Origin: Candidatus Poribacteria bacterium
Lineage (GTDB): Bacteria > Poribacteria > WGA-4E > GCA-2687025
DNA: 64,000 nt
Direction of reading: 5' to 3'
Assembly: GCA_026004875.1 (NCBI GenBank)
Contig: BPJZ01000002.1
Coordinates: 62,001 to 126,000, forward strand
In this document: positions 37,283 through 48,303 of the stretch, in pieces
How the letters are laid out: every line of letters starts with the position of its first letter
Numbering within the stretch: position 1 is the stretch's first letter
Notes under the pieces: model-generated
The model's input: the letters and a program-made list of their open reading frames with translations, nothing else
The model's database searches: none
Told to the model about the DNA's origin: nothing
Made by a program: the position numbers and the translations under genes

Positions 37283-38431
37283 TCATTGAGGAAGATCAGC
37301 GATGACTTCACTCCATCCCTGGCCGGAACGAATCGCTTCGATGACCTGTTGATAGCGCCAGCCGTCCCGAAAGGTGAGATAGGGATCGTGCGGCTCGCCA
37401 CGAATGTCGGCGACAAACTCCCGCGCCAACGCACACCATTTGTTCTGGACGTGATCGCCCACCTGAGGCAGGGCGTCCCGAAGTCGCTGAGGAACGTCGA
37501 GAGGCTCCAGCACCTCACCCCCTCGCGCGAGGCGAAAGACGGAGTACTCGACCACCCCTTCGGCGAACAACGTGCCCTGCTCGCCGTAAAACCAAAGGCC
37601 GGTCCGATCTCCAGGGAGCCGCTGACCAGGCCCATGGGCAAGGGCGCAAGGAAGCTCCCTGTCCCCAACGGCAAGCCCCAGGATTGCCACGAAGGCGTCA
37701 TCGGCATCACAGGGACGCCACTCCAGCGCGCTCAACTGCTCCGGTGTCAGGGCGGCTCCTGTTCGAATCCATTCCCGGAAGTCGTGAATGTCGGGAACAA
37801 CGGGCGCCTTGGTGGAGTAGACCTTCGCAGCCCCCATCGCTCGAACGACTTGACCGGAAGTGACCCGCTCAAAGATGCCCAGAAGGTGAGGGAGCAGGTT
37901 GTTCAACACCCCTCCCCCGCTGGCTAGCATGCGCATCCACGACCAGGGCATCGGGCGCGGAAATCCGGTTCGGATCCTCATCTCCATCTCCCAGAGCGTC
38001 CCGATGGCGCCATCGCGAACGAGCTCCGCCAACCAGGCGACGCTGGGATCGTAGCGGTGAGTCGCCGCGTAGGCGTGCTTCACTCCGGCTTGACGCACCA
38101 ACCGATAAAGCCGTCCCGCCTCTTGGGCGGTTGTGGCGAGAGGCTTTTCACAAAGAAGATGACACCCCAGCTCGGCGGCCACCTCGATCACCTCGGAGCG
38201 AAGCGCCGCAGGAGTTGTCAGGGCGACGATATCCGGCTTTCGAGCCTCCAAGGTCCTTCGCCAGTCGGTGGACGCCTCGGGGATGTCCAGCCGATCGGCA
38301 ACCCGTTGGACGACCTCCTTTCGCCGCGCACAGATCGCGACCACCTCCACTCCGGCTAGCCGAAGGGCGATCGTATGCCCCTCGCCAGCCCACCCGGCAC
38401 CGACGACCACAGCGGTAAGCTCTGCCCCCAT
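37283..38431 (-). CDS. Gfo/Idh/MocA family oxidoreductase
   Basis: A 382-residue dehydrogenase-like protein with VVVGAGWAGEGHTIAL (Rossmann), HLLCEKPLATTAQEAG (EKP motif) and ASGGGVLNNLLPHLLGIFE. The His of the last segment is in the expected place. GGGAGG precedes the ATG. It is upstream of the lipoprotein gene with a 97-base gap. It is the third family member in the window, and the three are only distantly alike. Confidence 0.9.
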   Translation of the reverse strand: MGAELTAVVVGAGWAGEGHTIALRLAGVEVVAICARRKEVVQRVADRLDIPEASTDWRRTLEARKPDIVALTTPAALRSEVIEVAAELGCHLLCEKPLATTAQEAGRLYRLVRQAGVKHAYAATHRYDPSVAWLAELVRDGAIGTLWEMEMRIRTGFPRPMPWSWMRMLASGGGVLNNLLPHLLGIFERVTSGQVVRAMGAAKVYSTKAPVVPDIHDFREWIRTGAALTPEQLSALEWRPCDADDAFVAILGLAVGDRELPCALAHGPGQRLPGDRTGLWFYGEQGTLFAEGVVEYSVFRLARGGEVLEPLDVPQRLRDALPQVGDHVQNKWCALAREFVADIRGEPHDPYLTFRDGWRYQQVIEAIRSGQGWSEVIADLPQ

Positions 38432-38538
38432 TGGAAAACCTCCCTCTTTCGTACCAGACCACGCAGGGGAGCACCCATAACACGCCCGAAGCCGCTGAGC
38501 AACCAGAAGGCGATCCGATTAGGAGATAAGAGAGGTCT

Positions 38539-41108
38539 TCAACTTCCCCGTGCGGAGGCCGAGGAGAGATCAAGATAGGACTGAAGAAAGGCATCGAGCG
38601 CGGCAAAGGCGGCTTCCGGCTGAAGGACGCCGTTCCAGCGCCGGACAAAACGATCCAGCGGGCTGGGGTCCGTGTGCATCGTTCGGCGAACGTCGCCCTC
38701 GGCGGTGGTACCTTCCGGCTTCCAGTTCTCACCGCGCGCGGCCACAGCCCGATTGAGGTACTCCTGGGCTTGGACGACATCCCCCCCTTTGCCAAGCCAG
38801 ATAGCCCAGGAAGTAAAACCCGTTCACCGCCTTGGGGTTCGTCCGCGTGGCCCACTCAAAGCGGCGACGCGCTCCTTCCCAATCCCGCTCCAGGAGGGCG
38901 ATCTCCCCCAACACCAAAAGGACGCCCGTCTCCTCCGGGTTGATCGCCAACGCGCGCTCGAGGACGGCTTTAGCCTCCTCGAGCTCCTCTCGCCGAGTCG
39001 CGCTCATCGCTCGGAGGACTCCCCAGCGCTTATAGGCCCGATGGCTCTGAGGGTTCAACTCCATCAGCCGCTGGAGCTGCCGAAGGGCCGCTTCACTTTC
39101 CCCCAACGCCTCCAAGCAGTTGGCGAGATAGTAGATCGAATCCTCATGGGTTGGGTTCAGGGCGAGCGCCTCGCGGAAGAGCCGGACAGCCCGTTCCAGG
39201 TCGCCTTGACGCTTCATGGCGTCCATCGCTGCCCGCTGTACGGTCCAGAACCGGCGGATTCGCTCCCGCTCGTCCAGCCCTGCGCCTCCCAGGGGAGCGC
39301 TTCCGTCTTTCAACCTCCGGGCAACGGGGTCCCCCTCCCGGAGCTCCCAGGTCGCCCCGGCCGAAAGGTGATGGTAAACGTCCTCAGCACCACTTCGCCA
39401 TCGGACCTCAAGCGTTTCGATCTCGCCAGCATCTCCGAGCCCAAAGTGGATCGTCCGGCTGTCCTGAGAGAGATAAGAGACGCTCGAAACGGCTCGGCGG
39501 AGCGTCGCCCCTTCCAACCCGAGCGATCAACTTCGCTCCGTCGCCCCATCCGATCGGTTCGCCTGAAGGGGCCAACCGGCTCCGAAGCCGCACCTTGACC
39601 CAGTTACCTTGGGGCATTTCGTTTCGGAAGAGCCGAACGCCTCCGTCCAGGTCCACAAAGAGCAGGTCCACGTCCCCGTCGTCGTCATAGTCCGAGACGG
39701 CCAGGCCCCGACTGACATGAGGCTCCGCAAGCTGCTCGTTGAGCGGCGCCAGATCGTGAAAGAAGCGCCCCCGCTCGTTCCAGAAAAGGAAGGAGGGCTG
39801 CGGCACCAACCGCTTGGGCGGCTCCTTGGTTTCAAAGGTGCTCCCGTTCGCGACCACTAGGTCTAACCAACCGTCGCTGTCCAGGTCCACAAATGAGGCG
39901 CCCCACCCCACCCGTTGCAACGCGATCTGACCCAATCCGACCGCGCTGGCCATGTCCATGAACCGGATCCCCGGCTCTCCACGCGTCCTCCCTTCGACCA
40001 GCAAGGAGTTGTACAGCGCGTTCTCCTGGGCCACCCAGTGGCTGATAAACAGATCGTCGTCCCCGTCGCGGTCCCAGTCGCCTGCGGCCAGACCCATCGC
40101 CCCCCGATAGTCGGCCACCCAAGCCGGATGGCTGAGGTCCTCAAAGCTCCCATCCCCGCGGTTCCGGTAAAAGGCGTTGTCCGAAATGTCGTTTGCGACG
40201 TACAGGTCTAACCAGCCGTCGTCGTCAAAGTCGTACCAAAGCGCCTCCAGGCTCCGGCCTTCAGGATTGTGCACGCCCAGCGCCTCGGCCACCTCCTGGA
40301 AGACGCCCTTCCCTTCGTTCCGAAAGAGAAGATTCCGTTCCGGCGGATAGGAGGCCGGATTCAGCGTAAAGGGCACCGCCGTTCCATACTGTTGAGAGAC
40401 GCGGGTGCTTCCCGTCTCCTCCCGATAGCGAACGTAGCCACAAACGTACAGGTCCAGGTCCAGGTCGTTGTCGAAGTCGCCCCAGCTGACGCCCGCCCAG
40501 AAACCTTTTGGTTCCGGAAACCGTTCTTCCCGGACGAACCGGTCCCCTTCGTTCCGATACAGTCGCAAGGTGTTGTAACCGCTGACCGCCAGATCGAGCC
40601 GCCCGTCGCCGTTATAGTCGCCCCAGGCGGCCCCCATTCCCACGATCCGCAGTTCCGGAAAGCCGGGGTACTCCCGAAAGGTTCCATCCCCGAGGTTCTC
40701 GTAGAGCAAGGAGGAGGCCCGATCTTGGGGCGAAGCGGTCAACGGCCCCCCGGCGCTCACCAAGAAGAGATCATCGTCACCGTCGTTATCGAAATCGCCC
40801 CAGGCAGCTCCACCGCCCATGTCCTCCGGCAGTTGGGAGGTTCGCTCGCCCCGGAAGGCTCGAAAGCCGCCCAGTCCCGCCTCGGCGGCGACCTCTACCA
40901 AGCGCGGGCTGGGGGCCTCCTCTGGAATGCCGCGCTCCAGACGGCGGGTGACCTCCGGGAGCTCCTCTCCGGGACGATAAGGGGCCGGTTCCCTTCGAGC
41001 CAGCAGGAGGATCACCGTTGCCCCTCCCAGCCCCACCACTAGAAGGATCAAGAGCGTCAGGTACAACCGACGACGGCGTCGGCCCAACCTTCGCCACGAG
41101 CCCAGCAT
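38539..41108 (-). CDS. Membrane-anchored FG-GAP/UnbV-TPR fusion protein (two apparent frameshifts)
   Basis: About 855 residues after correction. One N-terminal helix (RLYLTLLILLVVGLGGATVI) anchors it. Next come FG-GAP/VCBS repeats with WGDFDNDGDDDLFLV-type loops, then a UnbV/ASPIC domain (SSVSYLSQDSRTIHFGLGDA, ETLEVRWRSG) and finally about five TPRs (for example AVRLFREALALNPTHEDSIY). An extra T (minus strand, 39516-39517) and an extra G in a G6 run (38781-38786) break the frame. Both repairs restore typical domain sequence. AAGGAGAGGG precedes the ATG. Co-directional with the multihaem cytochrome gene, 40 bases upstream. Confidence 0.85.
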
Positions 41109-41148
41109 GAATCGGCCCTCTCCTTTCGTCTCAGCAACGGTGCCCTGT

Positions 41149-43242
41149 TCAGCGCATTCCCATTTCTCGTGATCCCTCCGAACGCTTTGGGACGATCTCG
41201 ACCGTTGCCGTCGCGCGGGCCAGCTCGACCACCGGAGCCGTTAGCCCGGAGTCTTCACCAAATAAGAAGTTCAGCAGAAACTGGTCCACCTTGCGATAGT
41301 TCAGAATGGCGGTCACCGTGTAGGTGTCCAACCGTTCGCCGGCTTGAAGCTGGAACTCCTCAACTCGAGGCTCTCCAGGTTCTCGGCCCGGCTGGGGCGG
41401 GGCCGCAAACCCAGAGGCACAGGCGACGTAAAACTCCGCCGTGTCCGAATAACCGGGGAACAACGCGCGCCGATACCGGACTCCGACCATCTCCCAGAGG
41501 TTGTGCCGGTCAATCAGGTTCCCGTACTGATCTACTGGCTCCACCTTGAACATGAAGGTCCCCGGCTCGATAAAGTGCTTTTCGTCCCGCCGCCCGGAGG
41601 CAAAGACTAGATTCCCCGCACTGTCGGTAACCCGAAGCTCCACCCAGCTTTGAATGATGTCCAGCGGTCCGGTGGGGAAGTCGTGCCCGACCTTGTTGCT
41701 GGTCAGTACCACGCGGATGGGGATGGTCTCGCCCGGCGAGGCCTGAGGGGGCACCTCCAGCTCCATCAACACCAGTGGCCCTTCGCGCCACTTGTCTTGG
41801 ATCTCGGGAACGTCGTACTCTCCCCGGAGCCAGCGCTCGACGTGCTCGACTTGCTCCTCCCAGCCTTCCAGCTTCAACAGCCGTGGGACGAAGTTGTTCG
41901 CTGCAGCAAAGCGATGGCTCCGGTGCTTGCCGTCGTCTGGGCTCCGGTTATAGTCGCTCGAGTCGCCGGCGGCCGGATCGGTCGAATCCACCAAGGGCAT
42001 GTGACACTCCCGACACTCGATCGTCTTTGTCGGGTCCCCTTTCTGATTCCAGTGACTAGCCGCCCAGTTGTCGTACTGGTTCTGGAGCTGAACCCATCCC
42101 ACTCGATTGATCTCCTGATCAATGAACTGCTTGTGGCAGGCGGCACAGTACTCCGGCGCCTTGAACATCCGTTTGCTCAACCGATTGTGCTCCTTAGGAT
42201 AGGTGCGGATTAAAAAGTCCCGGATCACCCGCTTGACCCCCTCCGTGTCCCACTGCCAGAGATACTCCCGGGGCTGGGTGATCACGTAGTTGGCGTTGCC
42301 CTGGAGGTCCGTCTCGCGGATCGAGTGGCACACCAGGCAGGAGACCCCCTCCTGATAGCCGTGAAGGTTGGTCAGGTTCTCCACAAAGACGTTCTTCGTT
42401 CCAGAAAAAAGAGAGATCGGATCGTGACATCCGCCGCAATAACGAGTAGACTCCGGCCCGTTCTGCTCGGCCATGACGTTCTGAATCTTCTGGAAGAGGG
42501 GATCCATCGCCGCGTAGCGGTGAGCGCTGGGCTTCCACTCCTCAACGATCTGCTCGTGGCAGCCGGCGGTGCCGCAGCTTTCAGAGCCGGCCAAAGAGCG
42601 AGCGTCAAAGGCGCCGCCGGTGTCGGTCGTCGCCAGGCTAGGAGCAAATGGGCGATCCTCCCCATAAACATAGCTGTAGTCCGGCGGAAACTCGTTGTGG
42701 TACTGCTCACCGGAATAGATCGCCGTTGAAAGGCCGATCAGAAGCAACCCGGCAGCGGTTCCTCCTACCGTCTCCCCCAGCATGCGGTGGGCCTGACGGG
42801 CAAGCCCCCGCCGTCGAGCGCGAAGGTAAGCGATGAGGATGTGGGGGATCACCGTTCCCAGGGCGACAAAGGTGGTCGTCAGATGGAACCAGCGCCAAAA
42901 AGGAGACCTTCGGATTCCCCAGATTCCCTCGACGGTGAGCACGACGCCGGAGAGAGCACAGAGCACTAGGGCGGTGAGACCAACGTATCCCAGCAGCACA
43001 ACGTGCGAAAGCGCGTAACGCTTATAATCCAGCCAGTGAACCGCATAGTACCAGCAGAGCGGAAGCAGCGTTAGAATCCCGATCAGCGTGTGGTACACCG
43101 TTCCCCACTGAACGGCGGGATGAAAGGGAGCAAAGGTGATCGCGAGGCCGGTTATCGCTTCAAACGTCAGCGCGATCAGGGTCCAGCGGGCCAGGCGGGA
43201 GACCCATCCGGTGCGAAGTCTTACCTCCTCAGAACGTGCCAT
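41149..43242 (-). CDS. Membrane-bound multihaem c-type cytochrome
   Basis: A 697-residue protein. The first 190 residues contain about five hydrophobic helices with several His, like a cytochrome-b-type membrane module. The large extracytoplasmic part has five haem-binding sites: CGTAGCH (CX4CH, near 221), CGGCH (269), CLVCH (302), CAACH (365) and CRECH (411), resembling the cytochrome c554 family. A beta-rich C-terminal domain follows. AGGAGG is eight bases before ATG 43242. It is likely to pass electrons between the quinone pool and an extracytoplasmic partner; the donor and acceptor are unknown. Confidence 0.88.
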   Translation of the reverse strand: MARSEEVRLRTGWVSRLARWTLIALTFEAITGLAITFAPFHPAVQWGTVYHTLIGILTLLPLCWYYAVHWLDYKRYALSHVVLLGYVGLTALVLCALSGVVLTVEGIWGIRRSPFWRWFHLTTTFVALGTVIPHILIAYLRARRRGLARQAHRMLGETVGGTAAGLLLIGLSTAIYSGEQYHNEFPPDYSYVYGEDRPFAPSLATTDTGGAFDARSLAGSESCGTAGCHEQIVEEWKPSAHRYAAMDPLFQKIQNVMAEQNGPESTRYCGGCHDPISLFSGTKNVFVENLTNLHGYQEGVSCLVCHSIRETDLQGNANYVITQPREYLWQWDTEGVKRVIRDFLIRTYPKEHNRLSKRMFKAPEYCAACHKQFIDQEINRVGWVQLQNQYDNWAASHWNQKGDPTKTIECRECHMPLVDSTDPAAGDSSDYNRSPDDGKHRSHRFAAANNFVPRLLKLEGWEEQVEHVERWLRGEYDVPEIQDKWREGPLVLMELEVPPQASPGETIPIRVVLTSNKVGHDFPTGPLDIIQSWVELRVTDSAGNLVFASGRRDEKHFIEPGTFMFKVEPVDQYGNLIDRHNLWEMVGVRYRRALFPGYSDTAEFYVACASGFAAPPQPGREPGEPRVEEFQLQAGERLDTYTVTAILNYRKVDQFLLNFLFGEDSGLTAPVVELARATATVEIVPKRSEGSREMGMR

Positions 43243-43375
43243 CGTCTTAACCTCCTGCTCGAACGGACGCGCGAACACAATGCGGATAAGAGATAGCCAC
43301 CCCTCAACGGGAAGTTCTAGGGGGGAGGACGGCTTCTTCTGACGACCGCGTCCAAACGGAGCGCCGAGGGGCCGG

Positions 43376-43404
43376 TTGACCTTTCCCCCCTCCAAGCCGA
43401 TAAT
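43376..43404 (+). promoter_or_regulatory. Promoter of glnE
   Basis: TTGACC, 17 bases, GATAAT: five of six consensus bases in each box with ideal spacing. Transcription should begin near 43411, which excludes GTG 43405 as the start codon of glnE and leaves a leader of about 60 bases. Confidence 0.75.
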
Positions 43405-43470
43405 GTGAGCCTGAAGGACAGGTCCTCTCTTCTCTGCCGCCGGATGCAGGACAAAGGAGGACAAGACCCC

Positions 43471-46400
43471 GTGGACGCTGGCGACGCCAGTCGGCTGATC
43501 CTCTCGCGGACGCCACTGGAGCCCGGCGAGGTGGTGGAACTCCTCAAGCCGTACGGGTTCCTCGACCCCCTCCGGGTAGACCGGGAGCTGCAAGCGCTGG
43601 CCGACCTGTGCCCCTCCAGAGAGCGCTTTGCCCGACTGTTCGTCCCGCTCCTGGAGGCGGCCTCCCGCTCGCCGGACCCGGACGCAGCGATCCATCGTTT
43701 CCATAGCTATGTTGCAGCACGAGGAGAGAGCTCGATCCTCTTAGAAGAGCTAGAGCGCATCGAGGGCCTTCTGGAGGACCTGTTGTTTCTCCTTGGGGGC
43801 AGTGAGTACCTCTCGGCGGTGCTGGTGCGCAACCCGCACTACCTTGAATGGCTCTTGGAGACCAACGCCCGGGATACCGCCAAGAACCGGGAGCAGATGG
43901 AATCGGAGCTGCGAGATTGGGTCCGCCGCTTCCGTACTCCGGAGAGCCGAGAAGGGGTGCTCCGTCAGTTCAAGCGGCGGGAGAGCTTTCGGATCGGAAT
44001 GCGCGATCTGCTCGGGGTCGCCGACGTAGAGGAGACGCTCCGGGAGACTACCGCCTTGGCCGACGCCGCCCTTCAGGTCGCTTGTGAGTTGGTCCAGGAG
44101 CAGATGGAGGCTAAACACGGTCGCCCCCAAACCGAGGACGGAACTCCGGTCTCCTACGTGGTCATCGGAATGGGGAAGCTGGGCGGCGAAGAGCTGAACT
44201 ACTCCTCCGACATCGACATTCTCTTTCTCTACGAAGAGGAGGGTCGAACCGCCCAGGGCCTGGACAACCAGACCTACTTTGTCCGCTTCACCGAAGAGCT
44301 GGTCCGCCTCCTGAGCCAGCACCACGAAGAGGGTTACGTCTTTCGCGTGGACCTGCGACTGCGCCCCCAAGGGGAGACCGGGGCGCTGGCCCGATCGCTA
44401 GACAGTTACCTTGGCTACTATGAGACCTGGGGGGAGCTGTTCGACCGGCAAGCGCTGATCAAGGCGCGGCCCTGCGCCGGCGACCTGGAGCTAGGTCGTC
44501 GGTTTCTCCGCGCCGTGGAGCCGTTCGTCTACCGCTCAATCGGCTCAGAAGAGGACATCCAGACCGTCTTAGAGGAGATCTTTTACAGCAAGCTCCAAGG
44601 GGAGCGCCGGGTTGCCCGTCAGGGGAGCCCTCAACTCCACTTGAAGTGGGGCCCCGGGGGAATTCGCGACGTGGAGTTTGTCGTTCAGGCGCTTCAGCTG
44701 TTGCACGGCGGCACCGTACCGGAGGTGCGCGTTCGTCCGACGCTGGAGGCGATCCACGCGCTGGCCCAAAGGGGCTATCTTTCCTCCTCGGACGCTGAAG
44801 CGCTCCGACGGGGGTACCGTTTTCTCCGCCGAGCGGAGAACATGGTCCAACTCGTCGCCGATCGGCAGGAGTACGCGCTTCCCGACGACCCGACCGAATG
44901 GCGACGCTTTGCCCTTCGGCTAGGGTACCACGACCGTCCTGGGAACCCAGCGGAGGAGCAGTTCCGGTCGGAGCTGCAGGCCCACCAGAGGGCCGTTCGT
45001 GAGGTTTTCCAACGGGTGTTCGCCTTTGAGCCGGACCCGTTCCGCGACCGAATGGACGAAATCCTTCAAGACTCGTCGGAGATCACCCCTGAGGCGGAGG
45101 CCTTTCTTCGAGGGATCGGGATCGAAGAGGTGCCGACGGCGGTCCGCTGGCTTCGGGAGCTGGCTCGCGGCTCTGCGCGGGTTCGCTTCACTCCTCGCAT
45201 TCGGCGGCAGTTTTTGAAGTTTTGCTCGTCCTCTGTTGGAGGAGCTGCGTTCGGTTCCTGACGCCGACTTGGCGCTCACCCAATTAGGGCGCTTTTTGGA
45301 CGCTGCCCATGCTCGCGCCCAGATCTACGCTGTGCTTCAGGAGCACCGCCCGATCCTGCAACTGCTGACGCGCATTCTTGGGACGAGCCGGTTTCTGGGG
45401 GAAATCCTCATTCGGGAGCCGTTGCTCTTTGAGCAACTGACCTACGCCTCCTGGGTTGAGGAACGGGTCGAAGAGGTGGCCGTCTTCCGACACCGCCTGG
45501 AGGAGGCCGTGGCCGGAGGAACGGGACCCGCTCCGGGGAGTGCAGCGCTTTCGCCTGGCGGAGCTTTTGCGGATTGGAACCCGTGATCTGCTAGGGCTCT
45601 CCGATCTTTTTCAGACGACCCGGGAGCTCAGCCTGTTGGCGGAGACGATCTTACAGTTTTGTGTCGAGATGGTCTTCAAGCGGCTGACGGAGCAGCTAGG
45701 AGAGCCGCGCTCCGCCTCTCAAGAGCCGGTTACTCTTGCGGCGATTGGGATGGGAAAGCTGGCCGGACGGGAGCTGAACTACAGCTCCGATCTGGACGTG
45801 CAGTTCGTCTACAGCGCCGAGGGGAAGACGACCCGAGGAATCGCCAACACTGAATTCTTCGAGCGGCTCGCCCGGACACTCGTACGCGAGCTCAAGCGGC
45901 CGATCCTGGGCGGGGCGATCTACGAACTGGACCTCCGGCTGCGCCCTTACGGTCGAGGCGGACCGATGGCTCTTCCCTTGGAGGCCTACGCGCGTTTACT
46001 TCGCGGAGAAGGCCGAGTTTTGGGAGCGACAGGCGCACCTGCGGGTGCGACCTGTAGCGGGCGATCCGGAGCTGGGAGAGCGCTTCGCTCAACTGGCCGA
46101 ATCCTTCGCCTACTCGGCGCCGCTTACGGCCGAGGAGGCCGGACAGATCTATCACGTCCGCTCTCGCAAGGAGGACAAAGCGGCGCGGGGAGAGCGATCG
46201 GCTCCACAACCTCAAGTCGGGATACGGCGGGCTGGTAGACATCGAGTTTCTCGTTCAGGCGTTGCAGCTTCGCTACGGATCGGAGGACCCCTCCGTTCGG
46301 ACGCCGAACACGCCGGAGGCCATTGCCCGTCTGGTCGCCAGGGGCTACTTAGAGCCGTCGGTGGCTCAGGCGCTTGAGGAGGCCTACCGGTTTCTCCGAA

Positions 46401-46615
46401 CGATCGAGGACCGGCTTCACATTGCGGACCAGCGTCCGCTGAGCGCCCTTCCCTCCGATCCGATCCAGCTGAACAAGCTGGCCCGTCGCCTGGGCTATCG
46501 GCCCTCGGAGGGACGAAGTCCGGCGGATCAACTGCTCGGCGACTACCACGCGCAAACAGAACGGGTGCGGGCGCTCTTCGAAGAGACCTTCGCACAACTT
46601 GGAGCGAAGGCGTGA
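43471..46615 (+). CDS. glnE: Bifunctional glutamine synthetase adenylyltransferase/deadenylase (GlnE), four apparent frameshifts
   Basis: Controls glutamine synthetase by adding or removing AMP. The two nucleotidyltransferase halves each show the signature GMGKLGGEELNYSSDIDILF (about residue 232) and GMGKLAGRELNYSSDLDVQF (about 765). Each is followed by GlnD-UR-type helical regions (GGIRDVEFVVQALQLL; GLVDIEFLVQALQL). GTG 43471 has AAAGGAGG upstream. The frame is broken by one extra base at 45220-45223 (T4), 45523-45525 (G3), 45995-45997 (T3) and 46187-46190 (G4). Correction gives 1046 residues. The stop overlaps the next start (GTGA). Confidence 0.93.
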
Positions 46616-47409
46616 GCGAGGACCTTTCTGGGACGACCAGCGACGCGTTTACCCGGGCCGTCGCGGACCTTTACGACTTCTACTTTCGCGGCGTTCCTGG
46701 CGATGTGGAGTTTTACGTTCGTCAGGCGAAGGAGCAAGGAGGACCGGCGCTGGAGCTTGGGTGCGGAACGGGACGCGTCGCAGCGGCGTTGGCGGAAGCC
46801 GGAGTTCCCACCGTAGGAGTGGATCGAGAGCGGGAAATGCTCTCCCGCGCCGCCGTTCGAGTCGCCGGATTGGGGCCGGCGGTGCAGGCGCGGTTGTCGT
46901 TGGTCTGCGCTGACATGCGAGCGCTTCCTTTTCAGGGGAGCTTCGCTTCGGCGATCCTGGCCTACAATTCGTTCCTCCATCTTTTGACCCCATCGGATCA
47001 GCTCGCCTGCCTGCATAGCGTTCGAGAGGCGCTCCGACCGGGCGGGGTGCTGATCTGCCACCTTTTCGACCCGGACCCGTACGTTTTGGCGACGCGGGAC
47101 GGGCGTATCGAGCGCTCCGCGGGGTTTCTCAACCCGCGCACAGGCCGCCGCGTTTTGGTCGAGCTGGCCGGACGGGTGGACCCAACGGAGCAGCGAATGA
47201 CCCAAACTTTCTTCTTTGAAGAGATCGACCAGGAGGGAAGGAGCGTCTCCCGGCGGGCGGCAACGCTGACGCTCCGATACGTCTATCGGTGGGAGATGGA
47301 ACATCTGCTTGCCCGGTGTGGCTTTCGGGTTCGCGAGTTGTTTGGCGGGTTTCGGGAGGAGCCCTACCGCCCCCGGGGAGAACAGGTGTGGATCGCAGAG
47401 CGTCTATGA
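46612..47409 (+). CDS. SAM-dependent methyltransferase (class I)
   Basis: A 265-residue class I methyltransferase: SAM motif I is LELGCGTGRVAAALAEAG, motif II VGVDREREML, and motif IV FASAILAYNSFLHLL. Its GTG overlaps the glnE stop and its stop overlaps the next methyltransferase start (ATGA), so three genes are translationally coupled. The methyl acceptor is not predictable. It is intact, unlike both neighbours. Confidence 0.88.
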   Translation: MSEDLSGTTSDAFTRAVADLYDFYFRGVPGDVEFYVRQAKEQGGPALELGCGTGRVAAALAEAGVPTVGVDREREMLSRAAVRVAGLGPAVQARLSLVCADMRALPFQGSFASAILAYNSFLHLLTPSDQLACLHSVREALRPGGVLICHLFDPDPYVLATRDGRIERSAGFLNPRTGRRVLVELAGRVDPTEQRMTQTFFFEEIDQEGRSVSRRAATLTLRYVYRWEMEHLLARCGFRVRELFGGFREEPYRPRGEQVWIAERL

Positions 47410-48255
47410 GGGCGCAAAGACCAACCGATCCGGTGGCCTACGCCGACGCAACCGACCGACTGTTTTGGGCGGTGATGGCTCCGTTTCGGCCACAGGCGCT
47501 TCCAGAACCGCCGGAGGGGCACCGGTTCTACGCAGAGCGGTGCCAAGGCGCAAGAGGGCCTGTCCTAGAGTTGGGGGTGTGGTACCGGAGAGCTGAGCAG
47601 CGCTCTGGCTCGAATCGGTCTAGAGGTGGTCGCTGTCGATCGGGTTTCGGCGATGCTTCAGGAGGCACGGCGGCGAGCCGACGCGCTCCCGAACAGAGAG
47701 AGGGAACGCCTTGCTTGGGTACAGGCCGATCTTCGCCGTCTCCGGCTCTCTCGCCGGTTTGATCGGGTTCTGCTTCCCTTGGGCACCTGGGAGAGTCTGC
47801 TGACGCCGGAGGATCAGCTTCAGGCCCTTCGGGTCGTTCGGGCGCACCTGTCCCCTGCGGGCCTGGCGTTTTTGGACCTGTCCGACCTGAGTCCGGAGGA
47901 GCTGATCGGTGAACCTGTCCGCGGGACAGCGCCGTTATTCTTTTTAAGTGAGTCTTTGGCCCCTAACGGCGAGCGAGAAGAAACACTGGCCCTCTTTTTC
48001 ACGCGACGGCTGGACCTTGATCGCCAGTGGAGGATCGAAGAGTACACTCTTGAGCGCTTTGACCGAGGAGGGAAGCTGCGCGGTCGGCTCCATGTGCCCC
48101 GGATTCGCCGTTGGAGCCACCGGTACGAGATGGAGCATCTGTTCGCCCGTGCCGGTCTAGAACCGGTCGAGCTGCTGGGCGACTTCTCCAGCGGCCCGTT
48201 TGCTGCCGGAGGTCGCCAGATATGGACGCTTCGCATCGTCGAACCCACGGGATAA
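47406..48255 (+). CDS. SAM-dependent methyltransferase, paralogue (one apparent frameshift)
   Basis: A tandem paralogue of the preceding gene, 282 residues after repair. Motif I becomes LELGCGTGELSSALARIG when one G is removed from a G5 run (47573-47577). VVAVDRVSAMLQEARRRAD follows. Both paralogues share the YEMEHLFARAGL / WEMEHLLARCGF segment before the C-terminus. Substrate unknown. Confidence 0.82.
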
Positions 48256-48303
48256 GCTATCATTAGCGGTGAGCAAACCTTCGATAATTGGAAGGGATAG
48301 TCG

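Noticed and set aside
36863-37927. 354-residue plus-strand frame across the lipoprotein and dehydrogenase genes
   Set aside because: Spans two well-supported minus-strand genes; proline/serine-rich translation typical of antisense GC-rich sequence.
28912-41108. DNA-level tandem repeats in the FG-GAP and TPR genes
   Set aside because: Repetition is at protein level (calcium loops and TPR helices); DNA copies have diverged, so these are not repeats in the genomic sense.
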